Origin: Buttiauxella sp. A111
GTDB lineage: Bacteria; Pseudomonadota; Gammaproteobacteria; Enterobacterales; Enterobacteriaceae
DNA length: 64,000 nucleotides
Assembly: GCF_014189855.1 (NCBI RefSeq)
Contig: NZ_BJFN01000004.1
Coordinates: 310,001-374,000 of the forward strand
Direction of reading: 5' to 3'
The notes below the pieces were generated by a model. That model did not search any database. It saw nothing but the letters and a program-made list of their open reading frames with translations, and was not told where the DNA came from. The position numbers and the translations under genes are program-made. Shown here piece by piece: positions 48,821 through 62,123 of this stretch (positions are counted from its first letter, which is position 1; each line of letters opens with the position of its first letter).

Positions 48821-49795
48821 TTAGCGAATTTGACGAACGGAATCACGGTGGATTATCTCCGGAGAGAATGTTTGTTCCACACAATGGCTATCCAATAATT
48901 TCCGAATAGCATAACGAGCCATTTCGGTTATAGGGAAATGAACACTGGTGAGCGCCGGGCGAACAAATGGCGCTCGCTCACCGCTGTCATAGCAAATAAG
49001 CGAGATATCCTGGGGTATTCGCAGGCCGTGCTCGGTGATAGCAAGCATCGCACCAATTGCCAGTTCTTCGTTACAGCAATAGAGTGCCGTTGGCGTAATG
49101 TTTTCAAGAAGTTGAGAAGCAAGTTGGTAGCCTGAGGGCATGTCGTACTCCCCGCCCAATACCGCCGCGGGTTTAAGATTTGCTTGAGACATGGCATCCA
49201 TAAATCCCTGTTTGCGTAGCAGGCTGGAGGTGCGTCCGCTCGGCCCATGCAAGCAGGCAATTGAGGTATGCCCGGCATCAATAAACACTTGAGTCGCAAG
49301 CGCACTTGCCGCACGGTGATCGAATATAACGCATCTATCTTCAAGACCCGGAACATCACGGTCTAAAACAATGAACGTGTGATTCTGATCGGCCAGTTGA
49401 TGCAATGTGGCATCAGAGATGGCACGCACATGTAAAACCAGACCATCGCAGCGCAAACTGAACAGGCGTTTAATCGCGTTGAGTTCTTTCTCCGCGGTGT
49501 CGCGCCCCTGCGTTACCAACAACTGCTTCCCCTGTAACTCGGTTTCGCTTTGTACGGTGTCCATAAGCGCACCAAAAAAGCCGCCGCGATAGGAGGTGGT
49601 GACAAGCCCGAGCGTATTGCTTTGGCTGGAGGCTAAGGCTCGTGCCGCCGGGTTCGGCGTATAACCCAGCTCAAGTATTGCAGCTTCCACTTTGATCCGC
49701 GTCTGTGCTTTGACTTTGTTGTCACCATTGACCACGCGTGAAACGGTCGCCCGGGACACACCTGCACTTGCGGCAACATCTTCCAGAGTAACCAT
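48821..49795 (-). CDS. LacI-family transcriptional regulator
   Basis: A 324-residue repressor. The N-terminal HTH (VTLEDVAASAGVSRATVSRV, residues 2-21) and hinge helix (NPAARALASS) are intact. The ligand-binding domain has the sugar-site-type features LVLHVR, IVLDRDVPG and ISLICYDSGERAPFVRP. It is not ascribed to a known subfamily. It sits alone between ydiV and nlpC, which are adjacent in E. coli, so it is an inserted gene. No catabolic operon is next to it; the GH3/symporter pair 14 kb away is a possible but unsupported target. Confidence 0.88.
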   Translation of the reverse strand: MVTLEDVAASAGVSRATVSRVVNGDNKVKAQTRIKVEAAILELGYTPNPAARALASSQSNTLGLVTTSYRGGFFGALMDTVQSETELQGKQLLVTQGRDTAEKELNAIKRLFSLRCDGLVLHVRAISDATLHQLADQNHTFIVLDRDVPGLEDRCVIFDHRAASALATQVFIDAGHTSIACLHGPSGRTSSLLRKQGFMDAMSQANLKPAAVLGGEYDMPSGYQLASQLLENITPTALYCCNEELAIGAMLAITEHGLRIPQDISLICYDSGERAPFVRPALTSVHFPITEMARYAIRKLLDSHCVEQTFSPEIIHRDSVRQIR

Positions 49796-49892
49796 AAACT
49801 GTCCTTTCGAGAGAGCGTAATGCTGCCAAATATTACCTGAAATTATGAATCGGGCTTGGGTTAACCATGGAATTACTGAAGAGTGTCACGTT

Positions 49893-49913
49893 TAGGGCCA
49901 GTGATTGGCCCTA
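49893..49913 (-). terminator. Hairpin downstream of nlpC
   Basis: A perfect 8-bp stem TAGGGCCA-GTGAT-TGGCCCTA lies 20 bases after the nlpC stop. There is no T-run, so it may be a weak or Rho-assisted terminator. Confidence 0.5.
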
Positions 49914-49932
49914 AGATCGGGAGTTAATCGCG

Positions 49933-50394
49933 TTAGATACGACGGGCTTGCCAAAACTTTTTACGCCAGTAGACATTATCCAGCGATGAGCGCATTACAC
50001 CACGACTGGTTGAGGCATGAATAAATTGATTATCTGTATCGTAAATACCGACGTGTAATCCACTTTCCCCGGAGCCAGTTTTAAAGAAAACTAGATCGCC
50101 GGGCAGGAGATCGTCTTTATCAATTTCAGTACCGATTTTCGCTTGCTGGCGTGTTTCACGCGGCAGTTGGAGCTCGAAGCGGTCACGGAAGGTGATCGAA
50201 ACAAAGCCAGAGCAGTCGACACCGCGACGGCTCATACCACCATAGCGGTACGGTGTGCCGCGCCAACCGCTGAGTTGATCATTGAGCTTCGCAATAACTG
50301 TTATTGAGTCTGACAGCCGAGAGTTTGGTGGGGGCGCATGGTGGCTACACCCTGCGAGTACCAGACATGCCACAACAAGAATCCATACACGCAT
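49933..50394 (-). CDS. nlpC: NlpC, probable lipoprotein endopeptidase (NlpC/P60)
   Basis: A 153-residue lipoprotein. The lipobox LAGC puts the modified cysteine at residue 16. The NlpC/P60 domain has catalytic C in RRGVDCSGFVS and histidines in GLHVGIYD and FIHAS, as in cell-wall gamma-D-Glu-diaminopimelate endopeptidases. The start MRVWILVV gives near-E. coli length (154); six codons upstream are possible but less likely. It follows btuD by 80 bases as in E. coli. Confidence 0.94.
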   Translation of the reverse strand: MRVWILVVACLVLAGCSHHAPPPNSRLSDSITVIAKLNDQLSGWRGTPYRYGGMSRRGVDCSGFVSITFRDRFELQLPRETRQQAKIGTEIDKDDLLPGDLVFFKTGSGESGLHVGIYDTDNQFIHASTSRGVMRSSLDNVYWRKKFWQARRI

Positions 50395-50474
50395 TTTCAG
50401 GCTAATCCTCACCCGTTTATAATTTCCAGTAATTTAGCGCTTACCCATGATTTGGTGCAAGTTTTTACCATCAA

Positions 50475-51221
50475 CTACAATGGGGCTATTAGCATACTGT
50501 GCCCTTCAATCTGCAATCTGCGGAAGTGCATGTTATAGGCTGTCGCTAAATGTTGCGGTGTCAGCACTTCATCTCGATTTCCTTGCGTAATCATTTTACC
50601 TGAACGCAATAACCAGACAGTATGCGCATGTCGCAAACTGTGGTTTAAATCGTGACTGCTCATGACCACTGCGATACCCGCCTCACACAGTGCCATCAGG
50701 ATTCTATCCAACGCGGTCTGCTGCGCGACATCAAGGCTGTTCATGGGTTCGTCCAATAACAGCAGACGACCCTGTGGATTGATTTCTGGATGAATCTGTA
50801 GCACGACAGCGGCTAACCGGACGCGCTGCCATTCACCACCCGAAAGTTGGTTCACACTGCGTGTAAGTTTATCCGCCAGCCCCAGGTCGCCGACAAGCTT
50901 TAGCATGACGGAATCGTCGGGGCTGACCGACTGATGCAGTTGCAGATAATGCCAGACGGGCATCGAAAATGGTGGCATCTGTTGCTGAGAGAGAAAGGCA
51001 CGGTGGTGTGCCAGTTGCGTTGGCTGCCAGTCACTTAGATGACTCCCGGCAAACATAATTTGCCCGGCTCCTGAACTAAGCCCCGCAGCACGCGTCAGCA
51101 GAGTGCTTTTACCCGCGCCATTTGGCCCAACAAGATGCACCAGTTCGCCCGCATGGACAGCGGCAGAAATTGGCCCAAGCCGCTCTGCCACGGCAACATC
51201 ATTAAGCTGCAACAACGACAT
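50475..51221 (-). CDS. btuD: BtuD, vitamin B12 ABC transporter ATPase
   Basis: A 248-residue ATPase that with BtuC and periplasmic BtuF imports cobalamin. Walker A is GPNGAGKST, the signature [16 protein letters not shown], Walker [13 protein letters not shown], and the H-loop [12 protein letters not shown]. The ATG shares one base with the btuE stop (TAATG). Cobalamin supplied by this system would also feed EutT in the same window. Confidence 0.96.
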   Translation of the reverse strand: MSLLQLNDVAVAERLGPISAAVHAGELVHLVGPNGAGKSTLLTRAAGLSSGAGQIMFAGSHLSDWQPTQLAHHRAFLSQQQMPPFSMPVWHYLQLHQSVSPDDSVMLKLVGDLGLADKLTRSVNQLSGGEWQRVRLAAVVLQIHPEINPQGRLLLLDEPMNSLDVAQQTALDRILMALCEAGIAVVMSSHDLNHSLRHAHTVWLLRSGKMITQGNRDEVLTPQHLATAYNMHFRRLQIEGHSMLIAPL

Positions 51222-51769
51222 TACTTCACCAACGCCGACTTAATCGCTTCAACGATGGTTGAATCATCAGGCGTCATATCCGGTGAAAAACGTTGAATCA
51301 CCTGGCCATCGCGACCCACAAGGAATTTTTCAAAGTTCCAGAGGATATCGCCCGCTTGAGCGGGAGCGCGACCTTTACTGCTCATACGCTCAAGAAAACC
51401 GCTACCTTCTGGTGCTATGGCTGTCGGGGCGGCGGCAACCAGTTTTTTGTACAGCGGGTGACGGTTTTCGCCATTAACGTCCAACTTGCTAAACAGTGGG
51501 AATGTCACGCCGTACGTCGTGCTACAGAAGGTTTTGATCTCTTCTTCGCTACCAGGCTCCTGACCGAGGAATTGATTACACGGGAAACCCAGTACCGAGA
51601 AGCCTTCATGCTCGAGCTCTTTTTGCAGGTTTTCTAATTGTTCGTATTGCACTGTCAGGCCGCACTTAGAGGCAACATTCACCATCAGCAGCACTTTTCC
51701 TTTCCAGTTTTCGAGCGTTGTGGCTTCACCGTCAATGGTGGTTACTTCAGTGTTTAGAATGTTTTGCAT
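51221..51769 (-). CDS. btuE: BtuE, thioredoxin/glutathione peroxidase
   Basis: A 182-residue non-selenium glutathione peroxidase family protein. The peroxidatic cysteine is in [15 protein letters not shown], and the catalytic Gln/Trp are in [13 protein letters not shown] and [12 protein letters not shown]. coli BtuE reduces peroxides using thioredoxin or glutathione and is not needed for B12 transport despite its place. The ATG at 51769 with GAGGGG was preferred to the adjacent upstream GTG. Confidence 0.95.
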   Translation of the reverse strand: MQNILNTEVTTIDGEATTLENWKGKVLLMVNVASKCGLTVQYEQLENLQKELEHEGFSVLGFPCNQFLGQEPGSEEEIKTFCSTTYGVTFPLFSKLDVNGENRHPLYKKLVAAAPTAIAPEGSGFLERMSSKGRAPAQAGDILWNFEKFLVGRDGQVIQRFSPDMTPDDSTIVEAIKSALVK

Positions 51770-51798
51770 CACGACCCCTCAGATTGATTCGTTTACCC

Positions 51799-51830
51799 TA
51801 AATACTTGAAGATACAGCATCAAGTATTTA
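51799..51830. repeat. AT-rich inverted repeat between btuC and btuE
   Basis: TAAATACTTGA-GATACAGCA-TCAAGTATTTA has perfect 11-bp arms around a short spacer. It lies in the 73-bp gap between the btuC stop and the btuE start, so it would form a hairpin inside the btuCED mRNA. Its role is not known. Confidence 0.6.
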
Positions 51831-51842
51831 GAGAATGGTTCA

Positions 51843-52823
51843 TTATTTCCCAGCCTTTAATAATAGCCAGATAAATACAGGAGCGCCTAAAGTTGCCGTC
51901 ACGACACCTATCGGTAGTTCAGCTGATGCCAGCGCCAAACGCGCAATGATGTCAGCGCCCAGTAGCACGGTGGCACCTGCCAACGCACTTGCGGGCAGCA
52001 AAATCCGGTGATCGGTTAACCCTTTGAGCCGCAACATATGTGGGATGACGAGACCGATAAAACCGATGGCTCCCGCCAGCGCAACGCTCACCCCCACAAG
52101 CCAGCCTGTCGCAATCACCAGAATATTACGCCAAAGCCAGACTGGTAAGCCTAACTGGCGAGCCGACATTTCACCAAGAGCCATTAAATTCAATGGCGCA
52201 TAATTGCGGCATAACCACAGCATGACGGGCAACAGAGTGACCATCAGCCACCATTGCCGCCAGTCCACTCCCCCAAAGCCGCCCATCATCCAGTACATTA
52301 ACTGGCGCAAATCGAGGCTGGTACTGAAGTAGATAGCCCAGGTCATTAAAGCGCTACAGATAATCCCCAGCGCTACCCCTGCAAGCAGCAGGCGGCTGTT
52401 AGAAAGGTGACGCTTTGAAAAACGCAGCAAGATAAACGTGATGACCAGTGCTCCAAAAATTGCGCAAATACCTAATGCCCAACCCGGCAGCATGCCCTGC
52501 CCAAGCAGTACTGCCGCCACGAGTGCCACCCCGGCGCCATTAGAGACGCCAAGCAGTCCAGGTTCAGCCAGTGGGTTTTCAAAAAGCGCCTGCATAATTG
52601 TGCCAGATATCGCGAGTGCCGCTCCGACCAACAGAACGGCTAATGTGCGAGGCATTCGAATATGCCAGATAAACAGCTGCGCATCTTCACGCAACCAATG
52701 TTGTGGGGAAAACCAAAGGTCTCCGGCGCACAAACTCAGCACAGCCATTCCCAACATTGTGGCAAACAATGCCAGCAGCCAACGACGTTCGAGGCGGTAC
52801 TGTCGCGCAACAAAAGTGTGCAT
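51843..52823 (-). CDS. btuC: BtuC, vitamin B12 ABC transporter permease
   Basis: A 326-residue FecCD-type permease with about ten helices, the same length as E. coli Btu[31 protein letters not shown] and [20 protein letters not shown] are the conserved transport-path and coupling segments. It lies 79 bases from the ihfA terminator hairpin. No cobalamin riboswitch was seen upstream. Confidence 0.96.
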   Translation of the reverse strand: MHTFVARQYRLERRWLLALFATMLGMAVLSLCAGDLWFSPQHWLREDAQLFIWHIRMPRTLAVLLVGAALAISGTIMQALFENPLAEPGLLGVSNGAGVALVAAVLLGQGMLPGWALGICAIFGALVITFILLRFSKRHLSNSRLLLAGVALGIICSALMTWAIYFSTSLDLRQLMYWMMGGFGGVDWRQWWLMVTLLPVMLWLCRNYAPLNLMALGEMSARQLGLPVWLWRNILVIATGWLVGVSVALAGAIGFIGLVIPHMLRLKGLTDHRILLPASALAGATVLLGADIIARLALASAELPIGVVTATLGAPVFIWLLLKAGK

Positions 52824-52902
52824 CTGGTTGATGAAATCCGTTTAGTAACAATTCATAAATTTGATTTTACGGGGGATTTTCCGTACAGGACAAGAAGAAA
52901 AG

Positions 52903-52929
52903 AAAAAGGCCGCAAATTGCGGCCTTTTT
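52903..52929 (-). terminator. Terminator of the pheST-ihfA operon
   Basis: AAAAAGGCCGCAA-A-TTGCGGCCTTTTT is a strong near-palindromic hairpin, 12 bases after the ihfA stop, with T's on the minus strand. Confidence 0.92.
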
Positions 52930-52941
52930 GGTTTATTCAGG

Positions 52942-53241
52942 TTACTCGTCTTTTGGCGACGCGTTTTCAACCCTACTTTTCAACTTCTGACCAGGTCGGA
53001 AGGTCACTACACGGCGTGCCGTAATAGGAATATCTTCACCGGTCTTCGGGTTACGCCCGGGACGTTGGTTTTTATCGCGTAAGTCAAAATTACCAAAGCC
53101 TGATAGTTTAACCTGCTCGCCGTTTTCCAGAGCGCGACGGATCTCTTCGAAAAACAGCTCTACCAACTCTTTAGCATCGCGTTTGCTAAGCCCTAGCTTA
53201 TCAAACAGGTATTCTGACATTTCAGCTTTTGTAAGCGCCAT
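52942..53241 (-). CDS. ihfA: Integration host factor alpha subunit
   Basis: The 99-residue IHF alpha, which bends DNA as a heterodimer with IHF beta. The arm sequence [14 protein letters not shown] carries the intercalating P65. It begins 4 bases after pheT. In E. coli it is expressed both from pheST readthrough and from a promoter inside pheT. Relevant sites in this window could include the suf and eut promoters, though none was located. Confidence 0.97.
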
Positions 53242-53245
53242 ACGT

Positions 53246-55633
53246 TCAATCCCTCAATGATGCCTGGAATCGCTCTTTTAATGCCTCTACACATTTTGCA
53301 ACGGTAGCGGCAATCTCCTCTTCTTCGAGTGTACGGCCCGTATCTTGTAGGATAAGGCTTATGGCAAGGCTCTTATAACCTTCGGCTACACCTTTGCCAC
53401 GGTACACATCAAATAAGTTTACGCCAACTACCTGATTTGCGCCAACTTTCTTACATTCGACCAAAATATCTGCTGCAGGGACGTTTTCGGCGACCACAAC
53501 AGCGATGTCGCGACGGTTCGCCGGGAATCGAGAAATCTCTTTCGACTCAGGCACGGCGCGGTCTGCAAGCTTGTTCCACAGCACTTCGAACACCAGCGTA
53601 CGGCCATTCAGAGAAAGCTTACGCTCAAGCTCTGGGTGCACAACGCCAATGAAACCAATGTATTCGCCACGTAAATAAATGGCAGCACTTTGGCCTGGAT
53701 GCAACGCTGGGTTGCTTGCTGTTCTGAATTCAATGTCAGAAAGCTTGCCTGTAAGATCCAGAACCGCTTCCAGATCGCCCTTCAAATCATAGAAGTCGAC
53801 GGTGTTTCGCGCCAGATCCCAATGCTCTTCGTAGCGATTACCGCAGATAGCGCCAGCCAGCATAAGATCCTGACGGATACCCAGGTCTGCCTGCGTATCA
53901 GGAACAAAGCGCAAGCCTGATTCAAAGATGCGCACACGGCTCTGCTGGCGGTTTTGGTTGTAAACCACCGTATTGAGCAGGCCTGTCAGCAAGGACAGAC
54001 GCATGGCTGACATTTCGCTGGAAATTGGGCTTGGCAGAATCAGATTTTCTTCACCAGGGTGTAGCAGCTGTTGAACCTTAGGATCAACAAAGCTGTAGGT
54101 GATCACTTCCTGATAGCCTTTATCAACCAGCATGGTTTTCACGCGCTTGAGGGAAAGGTCTGCTTCGCGATGGCTACCCATGATAAGACCCGCTTGTACA
54201 GGCTCGTCAGGGATGCTGTTGTAGCCATAAACGCGCGCCACTTCTTCAACCAAGTCTTCTTCAATCTGCATATCGAAGCGCCAGCTTGGCGCGACAGCCG
54301 TCCACTGGTTGTCACCTTCAGTCACTTCACAACCCAAACGACGCAGGATGTCGCCAACCTGTGCATCTTCAATGTGATGGCCAATCAGGCGGTCCAACTT
54401 GCTACGGCGCAGAGTAATTGTGGCAGCTTTTGGTAAATGTGCTTCGCTGGTCACATCGATAACCGGGCCGGCTTCGCCGCCACAGATATCAATCAGCAAG
54501 CGAGTCGCACGTTCGATGGCTTTGAATTGCAGCGCAGAATCCACGCCACGCTCATAGCGATGGGAAGCGTCGGTATGCAAGCCATGACGACGGGCACGTC
54601 CAGTGATAGACAGAGGACTGAAGAATGCGCATTCCAGCAGTACATTCTGGGTTTCATCATTCACACCAGAATGCTCGCCACCAAAGATACCGCCCATTGC
54701 CAGTGCTTTAGTGTGGTCAGAAATAACCAGTGTATCTGCGTTCAACTTCGCTTCATTGCCATCAAGCAGCGTCAGGGTTTCACCCTCTTCTGCCATACGC
54801 ACCACGATACCACCTTCAATGCGGTTCAAGTCGAACGCATGCATCGGTTGGCCTAGTTCCATCAGCACGTAGTTAGTTACGTCAACAACCGCATCAATAG
54901 AACGAATACCGCAACGACGCAGTTTCTCTTTCATCCACAGTGGTGTTGGCGCTTTAACGTTGATGCCTTTAACGACACGGCCCAGGTAACGTGGGCAAGC
55001 TTCCGGCGCATCGACACGAATCGGCAGCGTATCGGTAATGGTCGCAGCAACGCAGCTCATTTCTGGCTCGTGTAATGGCAGCTTGTTGACTACAGCAACA
55101 TCACGAGCCACACCGATGATACCTAAACAGTCAGCACGGTTTGGCGTCACGCTGATTTCAATAGTATTGTCATCAAGCTTCAGGTATTCGCGGATGTCGG
55201 TGCCAATAGGTGCATCCTGTGGCAACTCAATAATACCGTCGTGATCGTCGGAAATACCCAGCTCAGAGAAGGAGCACAGCATACCTTCTGATGGTTCGCC
55301 ACGCAGTTTTGCAGCCTTGATTTTGAAATCACCTGGCAGCACAGCGCCGACAGTGGCAACAGCAACGCGCAGGCCCTGACGGCAATTTGGCGCACCACAA
55401 ACGATGTCTAACAGTCGTTCGCCGCCGACATTCACTTTTGTGACACGCAATTTGTCGGCATTGGGGTGTTGGCCGCACTCAACCACTTCACCCACAACCA
55501 CACCATTAAATTCGCCTGCAACCGCATCAACACCGTCAACTTCAAGACCCGCCATAGTGATTTGGCTGGAAAGCTCTTCACTGCTGTTGGCTGGGTTTAC
55601 CCATTCGCGTAACCAGAGTTCACTGAATTTCAT
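53246..55633 (-). CDS. pheT: Phenylalanyl-tRNA synthetase beta subunit
   Basis: The 795-residue beta subunit of the tetrameric PheRS. It carries an N-terminal tRNA-binding OB domain (about 40-150: [19 protein letters not shown]), the B3/B4 editing domain that removes Tyr-tRNA(Phe), a B5 domain, and a C-terminal anticodon-binding ferredoxin-like domain. The length equals E. coli. It starts 14 bases after pheS. Confidence 0.97.
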
Positions 55634-55647
55634 TGGATATCCCGCCC

Positions 55648-56655
<1,008 letters not shown>

Positions 56656-56700
56656 TTACCGGGGTAGTTGATCCGTATAAAATACAAAAATGAGATGCCA

Positions 56701-56726
56701 AAAAAAAAGCCTCCACAATGGAGGCT
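56701..56726 (-). terminator. pheST attenuator terminator
   Basis: AGCCTCCA-CAA-TGGAGGCT (56708-56726) is followed on the minus strand by eight T (56701-56708). It lies between pheM and pheS. When charged tRNA-Phe is abundant the leader ribosome lets this terminator form; stalling at the Phe codons of pheM prevents it. Confidence 0.93.
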
Positions 56727-56773
56727 TTCGGCGCTATTTTTCGTTTCTTTTCTTACGCGCAAAGCCCCCGGGT

Positions 56774-56818
56774 TCAGGTGCTAAAGTAAAAAAAGAAACG
56801 GAAAATAGCAGCATTCAT
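56774..56818 (-). CDS. pheM: PheM leader peptide
   Basis: A 14-residue leader peptide, [14 protein letters not shown], identical to the E. coli sequence as I recall it, with five phenylalanines. It regulates pheST by attenuation. It lies 123 bases downstream of rplT. Confidence 0.95.
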
Positions 56819-56910
56819 GCTTGCAGTTACCTTACTTGTCAGTTTTAAACCTCGCCTAATAACAGGGATGGTCTAAGAACATTAACAGATTGATTATGTT
56901 AGAAATTAAA

Positions 56911-56931
56911 AGAGGGAGACAAGCTCCCTCT
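56911..56931 (-). terminator. Terminator after rplT
   Basis: AGAGGGAG-ACAAG-CTCCCTCT forms an 8-bp stem 10 bases after the rplT stop. TTTTAATTT follows on the minus strand. Some readthrough into pheM is expected from E. coli data. Confidence 0.85.
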
Positions 56932-56941
56932 GATAACCGGC

Positions 56942-57319
<378 letters not shown>

Positions 57320-57342
57320 CTAAATGAGTTAAAAAGTTCTAC

Positions 57343-57540
<198 letters not shown>

Positions 57541-57636
57541 TTAATAACTTTCCACTTCGCATTGTTAATAAAACGAACCAGAAGGCGAACAAATCTCACG
57601 AGGCCGAAACCTCGCGAGAATCGTTACTTGATGGCC

Positions 57637-60112
<2,476 letters not shown>

Positions 60113-60200
60113 TATAAGTCCTTATTTGCAGTGGTGACCCATACGCAAGATCACATGCAACGTATATTTTCTTTAGTTTCAACCGGTTGCGTCATCATCT
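60113..60200 (-). promoter_or_regulatory. thrS translational operator (tRNA-Thr mimic)
   Basis: The mRNA leader before thrS has an AATAAGGA ribosome binding site and, upstream, a hairpin region containing CTTGCGTATG with a CGU triplet that mimics the tRNA-Thr anticodon, as in E. coli. ThrRS binding would block the ribosome. The full gap 60113-60577 holds this leader, AT-rich DNA and a terminator; no convincing gene is present. Confidence 0.7.
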
Positions 60201-60475
60201 CGCCCACAATTGCAAGGCCGACAACGCAATTTATGCGTGAGCGTGGGTTCACTGCTTCACGACGGTTGAGAATAGTATCACTTTAAGGAGGGTATGTCGC
60301 GTTTTGCTGCCAGATGTTCTCAGCAAGCAATGATAATAAGCTACTGTTTTATCGTCGCTTTCACATGATTACTTTTACTTTCATTAAAACGTCGCTAACA
60401 ATAGGAAAGTAATTAATAAGTTTTATTAAAGTTTTGTGTGGGGATATTTATAATGTGGACTGTTATTTTAGAAAT

Positions 60476-60504
60476 AAAAAAACCAAGCATCATGCTCGGT
60501 TTTT
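60476..60504 (-). terminator. Terminator of the small secreted protein gene
   Basis: CC-A-AGCAT-C-ATGCT-C-GG flanked by A's and T's forms a hairpin followed by seven T on the minus strand. It lies 74 bases after the stop of the gene at 60578. Confidence 0.8.
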
Positions 60505-60577
60505 GATTTCATGTGACTCTCGAATTGAACAAACAATTACTGCTCGACATATAGAGATAATATTAAAGCGGTAATAA

Positions 60578-60808
60578 TTAAGACCAGCCGCCAGCAACCA
60601 AAGTGTGGACGTTAAATGCATCATCCATTGACTGACCAGTAGACTGCGCCCCCGGTTGGATATTGGAACCGGCTTCAACGTCGGATACATTCCAGACAGC
60701 AGACGGGGCTGTTTGTGTGCTTGTGGCTGCGGTAGGTTGTGCAGCGAAGGCACCAAATGAAAGCATAGAAAGTGCAACGGCTACAGCGGCATATTTGATA
60801 TTTTTCAT
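60578..60808 (-). CDS. Small secreted protein of unknown function
   Basis: A 76-residue protein. The N-terminus is a clear Sec signal peptide (MKNIKYAAVAVALSMLSFGA, cleavage likely after AFA). The mature part is about 53 residues, rich in Thr, Ser, Gln and Ala with no cysteine, and ends VHTLVAGGWS. The signal peptide resembles those of BhsA/McbA-type small stress proteins, but the mature part has no recognisable DUF1471 core. An AGAGAAT site, a terminator and a palindrome-containing upstream region support a real gene. It occupies the thrS-ydiY interval. Function unknown. Confidence 0.7.
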   Translation of the reverse strand: MKNIKYAAVAVALSMLSFGAFAAQPTAATSTQTAPSAVWNVSDVEAGSNIQPGAQSTGQSMDDAFNVHTLVAGGWS

Positions 60809-60883
60809 ATTCGTTATTCTCTTATTTAGTGGGCCAGCAAGCTATTAACTCGCCACAAAACAAGAGTAGATCCAGATCACGTT

Positions 60884-60919
60884 TTTGACAAGGCTAATTA
60901 CTTAGCCATTCGTGTCAAA
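60884..60919. promoter_or_regulatory. Nested inverted repeat upstream of the small secreted protein
   Basis: TTTGACA-A-GGCTAA-TTAC-TTAGCC-ATTCG-TGTCAAA contains two nested perfect arms. It lies 76-111 bases before the small gene on the minus strand, where TTGACA could serve as a -35 box. It could be an operator; no factor can be named. Confidence 0.45.
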
Positions 60920-61050
60920 TATACAAAATATATGACAGAAAGGCAGATTAAGGAGGGATTATGAAGATTTAGAAATTTAATTCATTTTATATTAAATAAA
61001 ACTCTGGACCGAAATAATAATAGCACGAACGGATAAAATAAAACAATAAA

Positions 61051-61068
61051 GCCGGGCATAACCCGGCT
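61051..61068 (-). terminator. Terminator of ydiY
   Basis: GCCGGG-CATAA-CCCGGC hairpin with AAAG/CTTT extension lies 8 bases after the ydiY stop and is followed by a T-rich tract on the minus strand. Confidence 0.85.
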
Positions 61069-61075
61069 TTGCCCA

Positions 61076-61834
61076 TTACATCTTATAACCAAGAGTAATC
61101 GCGGTACGTCTATCGGTGTGTTCTGGTGCTGAATCTGGCGGATTTGAGTTCCAGGTGACGTTATAGCCAACCCGTAAACCAAAGTGCTCATTGATCGCGA
61201 CTTCAAGCGCAGTCTCAGAGTTTACCGTCGTATCTTCACTACCCAGCACAGAAACGCCCTGGATAAATTTAGCGTTATCGGTCAACTGCCAGTTATAGAT
61301 ACCCGATGCGTAGCCTAATGCCTGAGTCTTATGGCCGCCGTCGGCGTATTCGTCATAACGAACACCAGGACCAAATTCCACACGCAGGCTGTGTATCGGG
61401 CCACTGAGGAACTGACGACCGTAACCGGCGGTCAGCACATCACGCGCTTGATAACCGTTGTAGCGGTCAGTTAACCAACTCGCCTGGCCAAACAGGTAAT
61501 CGCTGTCGGTCATGTTGTAACGGCTACGACCACCAGCCGAATAAGTCTCAGAAGAGCGCTCATCGTTAGCGGACGTGTTGTTCGCATTACCCCACAGTGA
61601 CCATGCAGTCGAGGTGTTGTACCAGGTCATGTTGGTGTTGGCGGTCAACGTGGAACTTGTGGTGTTGCCTGATTGCGCAAGGTAGCCTGCATTCAGATTA
61701 CCTTCGAACGGTTTCTTTGCTGTGGCTGGGTCATCCATGACAGTGAAAACCGAATTATCTGCAATTGCAAAGTGACTCAATAGCGCACTTCCGGTCAGCA
61801 AAATTGCAGCCGGTACTGTCTTAACAAAATTCAT
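61076..61834 (-). CDS. ydiY: YdiY, DUF481 outer-membrane protein
   Basis: A 252-residue predicted beta-barrel. A signal peptide (MNFVKTVPAAILLTGSALLS, cleavage near FAIA) is followed by alternating beta-strands such as LNAGYLAQSGNTTSSTLTAN, and the chain ends in an aromatic-containing ITLGYKM strand. E. coli YdiY is described as acid-inducible; its function is unknown. It is divergent from pfkB across 289 bp of AT-rich DNA in which no site was identified. Confidence 0.92.
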   Translation of the reverse strand: MNFVKTVPAAILLTGSALLSHFAIADNSVFTVMDDPATAKKPFEGNLNAGYLAQSGNTTSSTLTANTNMTWYNTSTAWSLWGNANNTSANDERSSETYSAGGRSRYNMTDSDYLFGQASWLTDRYNGYQARDVLTAGYGRQFLSGPIHSLRVEFGPGVRYDEYADGGHKTQALGYASGIYNWQLTDNAKFIQGVSVLGSEDTTVNSETALEVAINEHFGLRVGYNVTWNSNPPDSAPEHTDRRTAITLGYKM

Positions 61835-62123
61835 TTAATCGTCCGTACAACATAAAAAGAAACCATCAAGGTTCCGGAATCTTTTCTGTGGATCAAATAT
61901 TTATGAACCAAGAAAGGTTACAAATTATAAAAAAGCTCGAATAACATAGCAATGAATTCTTTTTTCATTTTTAGAATAAGAGAGCTCTTAAAACATCTTT
62001 ATTTTCATAAACATAGAGCGTAAGGGTATTTTACAAATCATTTTATAAATCATGGTGTTAATTGGCATTCCCCCATCGAAATCAGTGCTACGCTTTATCT
62101 CAATGCTAAATTAAGGAGGATAT

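Noticed and set aside
52824-52902. Cobalamin riboswitch before btuC
   Set aside because: The ihfA-btuC gap is short and lacks a B12-box; btuC is known to be read from the ihfA side in E. coli without a riboswitch.
60294-60368. 24-codon frame with AAGGAGGG in front, upstream of thrS on the plus strand
   Set aside because: Spacing between the purine-rich site and ATG is only 2-3 bases, there is no terminator or homology, and the region is the thrS promoter/leader on the other strand. Worth a ribosome-profiling look but not called.
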